NCBI GenBank assembly: GCA_000433535.1
Contig: FR892672.1
Location: 1-26,053 of the forward strand
Direction of reading: 5' to 3'
Origin: Dorea sp. CAG:317
GTDB taxonomy: Bacteria; Bacillota; Clostridia; Lachnospirales; Lachnospiraceae
DNA: 26,053 nucleotides
The position numbers and the translations under genes were made by a program. The notes below the pieces were generated by a model that saw only the letters and a list, made by a program, of their open reading frames with translations, did not search any database and had not been told where the DNA came from. Shown here one piece after another: positions 22,944-26,053 of the stretch (within the stretch, counting starts at the first letter, position 1; each line of letters starts with the position of its first letter).

Positions 22944-23960
22944 TTACTCCAAATATGTCTCTATCCTATCCAAAAACGATTCTTCCAAATATTGTTCCAG
23001 CTTGTGTAAGGTAGACTCGTTAAAAATCAATTTATCCGGCGCCTGATACTGTACCCACGCCATTGCACACCACGTAATCCCCCGCAGACAGGTAATGGGA
23101 ACAAATGCATACACACGCTCTTTTAATCCTTCTGTAGAAAACCGTCCGTTGACGCCTGCAATATAAGTCTCCACAAATTCATCCATTTCCTGCCGGGTCA
23201 GTATAACATCTGTCTTCCAGAACGTAGTTGTGGGCGCCAGAAAATGTCCCAGATCCTGCGCCGGATCTCCATACAATGGTTTTTCCCAGTCAATCAGATA
23301 ATTCTTCTTCCCCTTGCCATTTATAAGGAAGTTCGTGGAGTTTAATTCTGTGTTAATACAACAGTAATAAGGGCAGACAAGTTTCGTTTTTTTCGCCTTT
23401 TCCCATCCTTGCTTTAGAAGATTTCGAATCTTTTTCTTCTTGTTCTCATCTCCGAATTCCGATTCTTCGTATACGCGGAACATTTCTTCACACTCTGTCA
23501 ATATAGCCTCCAGAGCGCCCTCCGGCTTTATAAGGTACTGCTCCATCTCTTTTAAACGCACACTGTGGATGTCTGCAAGACATTCCGCCGCCAGATCACT
23601 CTCTGTCCGATAGTCAAGAACATGCCCCGGCAAGTACTCCATCACCAGAATCCCATGGGCTAACCTTCGCTTACTTCCATCCACATAGAGCACCTTCGGT
23701 GTCCTCCCGGATGAAGAAAGCATTTCTAATGCGTGGGCTTCATATTCAATTTGATGTTCCAGATGCATTTGACTTCCACAGTTCACCCGCAACAGGAGCT
23801 CTTTCTCTGTGACCGGGTGGACAAAATAATAATTCCGGTTGTACTCCCCTTGTGCCAATAATTCATAACTTTCCTGCTGCTCCTTCGGAAGTCCGAGCGC
23901 CTTTCTATACTCTTTACTTTGCACATATTCCTTCAAACCTTTGATACTGTCCAAGCCCAT
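22944..23960 (-). CDS. APH/choline-kinase-fold phosphotransferase homologue with altered catalytic loop
   Basis: Protein of 338 residues with the aminoglycoside phosphotransferase/choline kinase fold. It has an N-lobe to about 105, hinge VMEYLPG (106-112), catalytic loop and metal loop LIDWEKPLYGDPAQDLGHF (222-240). The usual HGDLxxxN reads NTELNSTN (203-210): His becomes Asn203 and the catalytic Asp becomes Glu205, while Asn210 and the metal Asp224 remain. It may be a kinase with a modified active site or a binding protein. The ATG at 23960 has AGAGGT almost touching it; a TTG two codons later (23954) has better spacing and may be the real start. It is inside the selenodomain operon. Confidence 0.8.
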   Translation of the reverse strand: MGLDSIKGLKEYVQSKEYRKALGLPKEQQESYELLAQGEYNRNYYFVHPVTEKELLLRVNCGSQMHLEHQIEYEAHALEMLSSSGRTPKVLYVDGSKRRLAHGILVMEYLPGHVLDYRTESDLAAECLADIHSVRLKEMEQYLIKPEGALEAILTECEEMFRVYEESEFGDENKKKKIRNLLKQGWEKAKKTKLVCPYYCCINTELNSTNFLINGKGKKNYLIDWEKPLYGDPAQDLGHFLAPTTTFWKTDVILTRQEMDEFVETYIAGVNGRFSTEGLKERVYAFVPITCLRGITWCAMAWVQYQAPDKLIFNESTLHKLEQYLEESFLDRIETYLE

Positions 23961-23999
23961 ACCTCTTTTCTACAATTCAAGTCTCTTTTTCAAACAATC

Positions 24000-25340
24000 T
24001 TACCGTACATCTTTATAAAGATTAGAGATTTTCCCAATCGAAATACCGTCCCGGTACATCTTTCGCAGACGGTTCATCTTCCACATCACTTTCAGTTTCG
24101 GAATTGTCTTCTTCGGGAATCGTCTGTCAGACGTGTAAATGCGATGTTTTGCAATTCCGATTTTCACACCCATTTCTTTGAGTGTCAGAGACAGCTGATA
24201 ATCTTCCATAATCGGAAGCTCCGGATACATCCCCGCCTCAAAAAACAGAGCTCTGTCAATAAAAATCCCCTGATCACCGAACATAACTTTCCGGTCTTTG
24301 ATGCGGTGATTGGAAATCACACGGCATGTCCACAGGAAAAAGCTCCGAGAATGAAATGCAATTCCAAAACAACCAACCCGATGTCCCGCCATAACTGCAC
24401 GAATTTCTTCCAACGGTCGTTTGGGCAGTTCACTGTCACTGTGGAGGAAAAACAGGATATCTCCACTGCTTTCTCTGGCGCCTAGATTCATCTGTGCTGC
24501 TCTTCCTTTCACTCCATAAAGAACCCGGAACCGAGAATCTATCATATCCGGCGTGCCGTCCGTGCTCCCACCATCCACAAACAGGATTTCACAGCGGTCT
24601 TTCAGTGGCAATAACTCCCGCTGAATCTTCTCAATCGTTGATGCCTCGTTGTAGACCGGCACAATAACGGAAATCGTCTGGTTCCGCATAAGAAATCGTC
24701 CGGTTTCGCTGCATTGCCAGCTCTTCTTCTCACGCAAGCGATTTCTAAGTTCCGCCACATCCTCTTTAGTATCCACATCACAAATCGTGCGCACATATCC
24801 TACTGAGCACGCATTTTCTCGGTTCTCCCGCACGTAAGACACCGTCTGCTCCAGCACGCTCCCATGCCCGTAAGTCTGTTGTGCAAAGACTTCTTTCACA
24901 GGTTCTTTCATACCCACGAGGTAATACCCTCCATCCTTCGTGGGTCCAAACACTATATCGTGAATATCCAACAGACGGAACGCATATTGTATCTCCTTAC
25001 TTGTAAGCTCCGGGATATCCGTTCCTATCAGCACACAAGAATCATATCCTTGCGCCAGTACTTCTTTCATTGCCCGGTACATCCGAAGTCCCAGATTTCC
25101 CTCACACTGCTTCCGGTACACACATTCCCTGCCAAAGATTTCCCGAAGTATGCCTTTCTTATCTTCCGGAGTATAATACACAAACACATCTGCCGAAACT
25201 TTCCCGCACTCCCCGGCAATGTCTTTCAAAAAACAGGTGTGAAGCCTTGCACACATCTGACCGGACAGATACGGCATAAGTCTTGTCTTCGTCTGCCCCG
25301 GAACGGGTACTCTGGTAAATATTATCAACGCTCTGCTCAT
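24000..25340 (-). CDS. Fused rSAM/selenodomain-associated transferases 1 and 2 (TIGR04282-TIGR04283)
   Basis: Protein of 446 residues made of two nucleotide-sugar-type transferase domains. Residues 1-205 resemble TIGR04282 (CofC-like, transferase 1), with the N-terminal VPVPGQTKTRL, LIGTDIPEL (104-112) and GPTKDGGYYLVG. Residues 222-446 resemble TIGR04283 (GT2-like, transferase 2), with VIVPVYNE, DGGSTDGT (256-263) and the metal motif HSDS (300-303). They are usually separate neighbouring genes. No ribosome binding site precedes the internal Met218, so a true fusion is likely. NCBI calls both arsenosugar biosynthesis glycosyltransferases on the basis of context. The start has GTGAGGAG. Confidence 0.9.
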   Translation of the reverse strand: MSRALIIFTRVPVPGQTKTRLMPYLSGQMCARLHTCFLKDIAGECGKVSADVFVYYTPEDKKGILREIFGRECVYRKQCEGNLGLRMYRAMKEVLAQGYDSCVLIGTDIPELTSKEIQYAFRLLDIHDIVFGPTKDGGYYLVGMKEPVKEVFAQQTYGHGSVLEQTVSYVRENRENACSVGYVRTICDVDTKEDVAELRNRLREKKSWQCSETGRFLMRNQTISVIVPVYNEASTIEKIQRELLPLKDRCEILFVDGGSTDGTPDMIDSRFRVLYGVKGRAAQMNLGARESSGDILFFLHSDSELPKRPLEEIRAVMAGHRVGCFGIAFHSRSFFLWTCRVISNHRIKDRKVMFGDQGIFIDRALFFEAGMYPELPIMEDYQLSLTLKEMGVKIGIAKHRIYTSDRRFPKKTIPKLKVMWKMNRLRKMYRDGISIGKISNLYKDVR

Positions 25341-25367
25341 ATAGAACTCCTCACCAAATCTCTTTCT

Positions 25368-26053
25368 CTAAATAAACTTTGTTTTTATTCGGTTCCACAT
25401 AGATTTTCTTACATCTGCTTTCTCGTGGACTCCTAAAATTTCCGATAACACATGTCGCACATCCTTACATCCGCCTCTGGTTAAGTTTCCCGAACAAGAT
25501 GCACAATAAGTATACACTGAATGTTCGTTCTGCGAAAGTGCAGATGCCATCTGTCTTGCAAGCTCCGGCTCTTTCACCGACGCAACGCCTCCAAGACCAC
25601 AGCACTGTGCTCCTTCTATTGGGCAAAATCCACTGTCTGCACCGGTCATCCATTCTATATAACGGTTGGCAGCCTTCAACAATTCTCGGTTCTCCCTGTC
25701 CGGGCACGGCAAAAATATTTGTTTTTTCTCCGACTTCCACACCGGATTCTTCCCGACTGCCCCCAGTTCTTGAAGCTTATCGTAAATGTTAACTACTCTT
25801 ACAGACAAGCGCCCCTTAAGGAAGGCATAACAGTTCGGACAAACCATTATGACTTCTTCAATACCATTTTCTTTCAGAGTCTCATCTATCCTCTGTACGA
25901 TTGCTTCTTCATCCTCTCTATACCCCAGCTCTGCAATCGGTTTCCCACAACAGTCATATACAACACCGATTCCATATTTACTCAAAAGTTCTGTGAGCAT
26001 TTTTGTTGTCTGCGGATAAAAGGACGGGAAATTACATCCCGGAAACAATACGC
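25368..26053 (-). CDS. Heterodisulfide reductase-like (Fe-S)-binding protein (5' end outside window)
   Basis: About 228 C-terminal residues of an HdrB/HdrD-type protein with two cysteine-rich CCG domains. The first shows LFPGCNFPSFYP and DCCGKP, the second LPCPDR, QCCGLGG and CASCSG, which in heterodisulfide reductases ligate the active-site cluster. The frame is open to the window edge (reading V-L-F-P-G-C), so the TTG at 26048 is not a start and the N-terminal part lies outside. It is the furthest upstream visible gene of the selenodomain operon, 27 nt before the fused transferase, and could supply electrons to the pathway (inference). Confidence 0.85.
   Translation of the reverse strand, partial: VLFPGCNFPSFYPQTTKMLTELLSKYGIGVVYDCCGKPIAELGYREDEEAIVQRIDETLKENGIEEVIMVCPNCYAFLKGRLSVRVVNIYDKLQELGAVGKNPVWKSEKKQIFLPCPDRENRELLKAANRYIEWMTGADSGFCPIEGAQCCGLGGVASVKEPELARQMASALSQNEHSVYTYCASCSGNLTRGGCKDVRHVLSEILGVHEKADVRKSMWNRIKTKFI

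Noticed and set aside
24864..25436. 190-codon plus-strand frame opposite the fused transferase
   Set aside because: Shadow frame; the opposite strand has two recognisable domains and good translation signals.

Overview
The window looks like a chromosomal segment of a low-to-moderate GC Clostridia, most likely a Lachnospiraceae (clostridial cluster XIVa) gut anaerobe. The reasons are strong AGGAGG-type ribosome binding sites, the gene order nfeD-SPFH-patatin-argF-birA-DUF6145-coaX-dusB followed by greA-lysS, a KtrAB-type potassium transporter, a type I-beta DAHP synthase, tRNA genes without an encoded CCA, and selenium- and Stickland-related genes. This family-level placement is inferred from recognised proteins, not from a search. 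Nearly everything is on the minus strand; only aroF-aroB-SDR runs on the plus strand.

Layout. 1-2154: lysS (3' end beyond the window) behind greA, with a consensus promoter and a hairpin in the greA leader. 2328-9029: a long minus-strand housekeeping operon (nfeD, SPFH protein, patatin in one open frame with ornithine carbamoyltransferase, birA, DUF6145 gene, coaX, dusB) ended by a strong terminator. A perfect 16-bp-arm palindrome sits between coaX and dusB. 9130-12011: ktrB, ktrA and a TrmH-type rRNA methyltransferase. 12147-12542: a stand-alone short protein resembling the N-terminus of D-proline reductase proprotein PrdA. 12754-15865: tRNA-Cys, a LutC/LUD-domain gene, a PucR-type regulator, a YczE-like membrane protein and tRNA-Glu, each with its own promoter. 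15956-17062: a DUF3810 membrane protein with a zinc-protease-like motif. 17288-20124: plus-strand aroF-aroB-SDR operon. 20324-21368: a SulP permease gene broken by an internal deletion.

21460-26053: the most interesting region, a minus-strand operon of the type TIGRFAMs calls rSAM/selenodomain-associated. In transcription order it has a heterodisulfide-reductase-like Fe-S protein (5' end outside the window), a fused two-domain transferase (TIGR04282-like plus TIGR04283-like), an APH-fold kinase homologue with an altered catalytic motif, a C_GCAxxG redox protein, and an ArsS-family radical SAM protein. The radical SAM frame appears to end at an in-frame UGA, but the sequence reads GAGSS-UGA-GGATG-stop with a SECIS-compatible hairpin, so it is very probably a selenoprotein. 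The family is named for arsenosugar synthesis, but no arsM is visible here, so the product of this clostridial version is open.

No gene-free stretch exceeds about 300 bases. No CRISPR array, transposase, rRNA or phage gene was seen.
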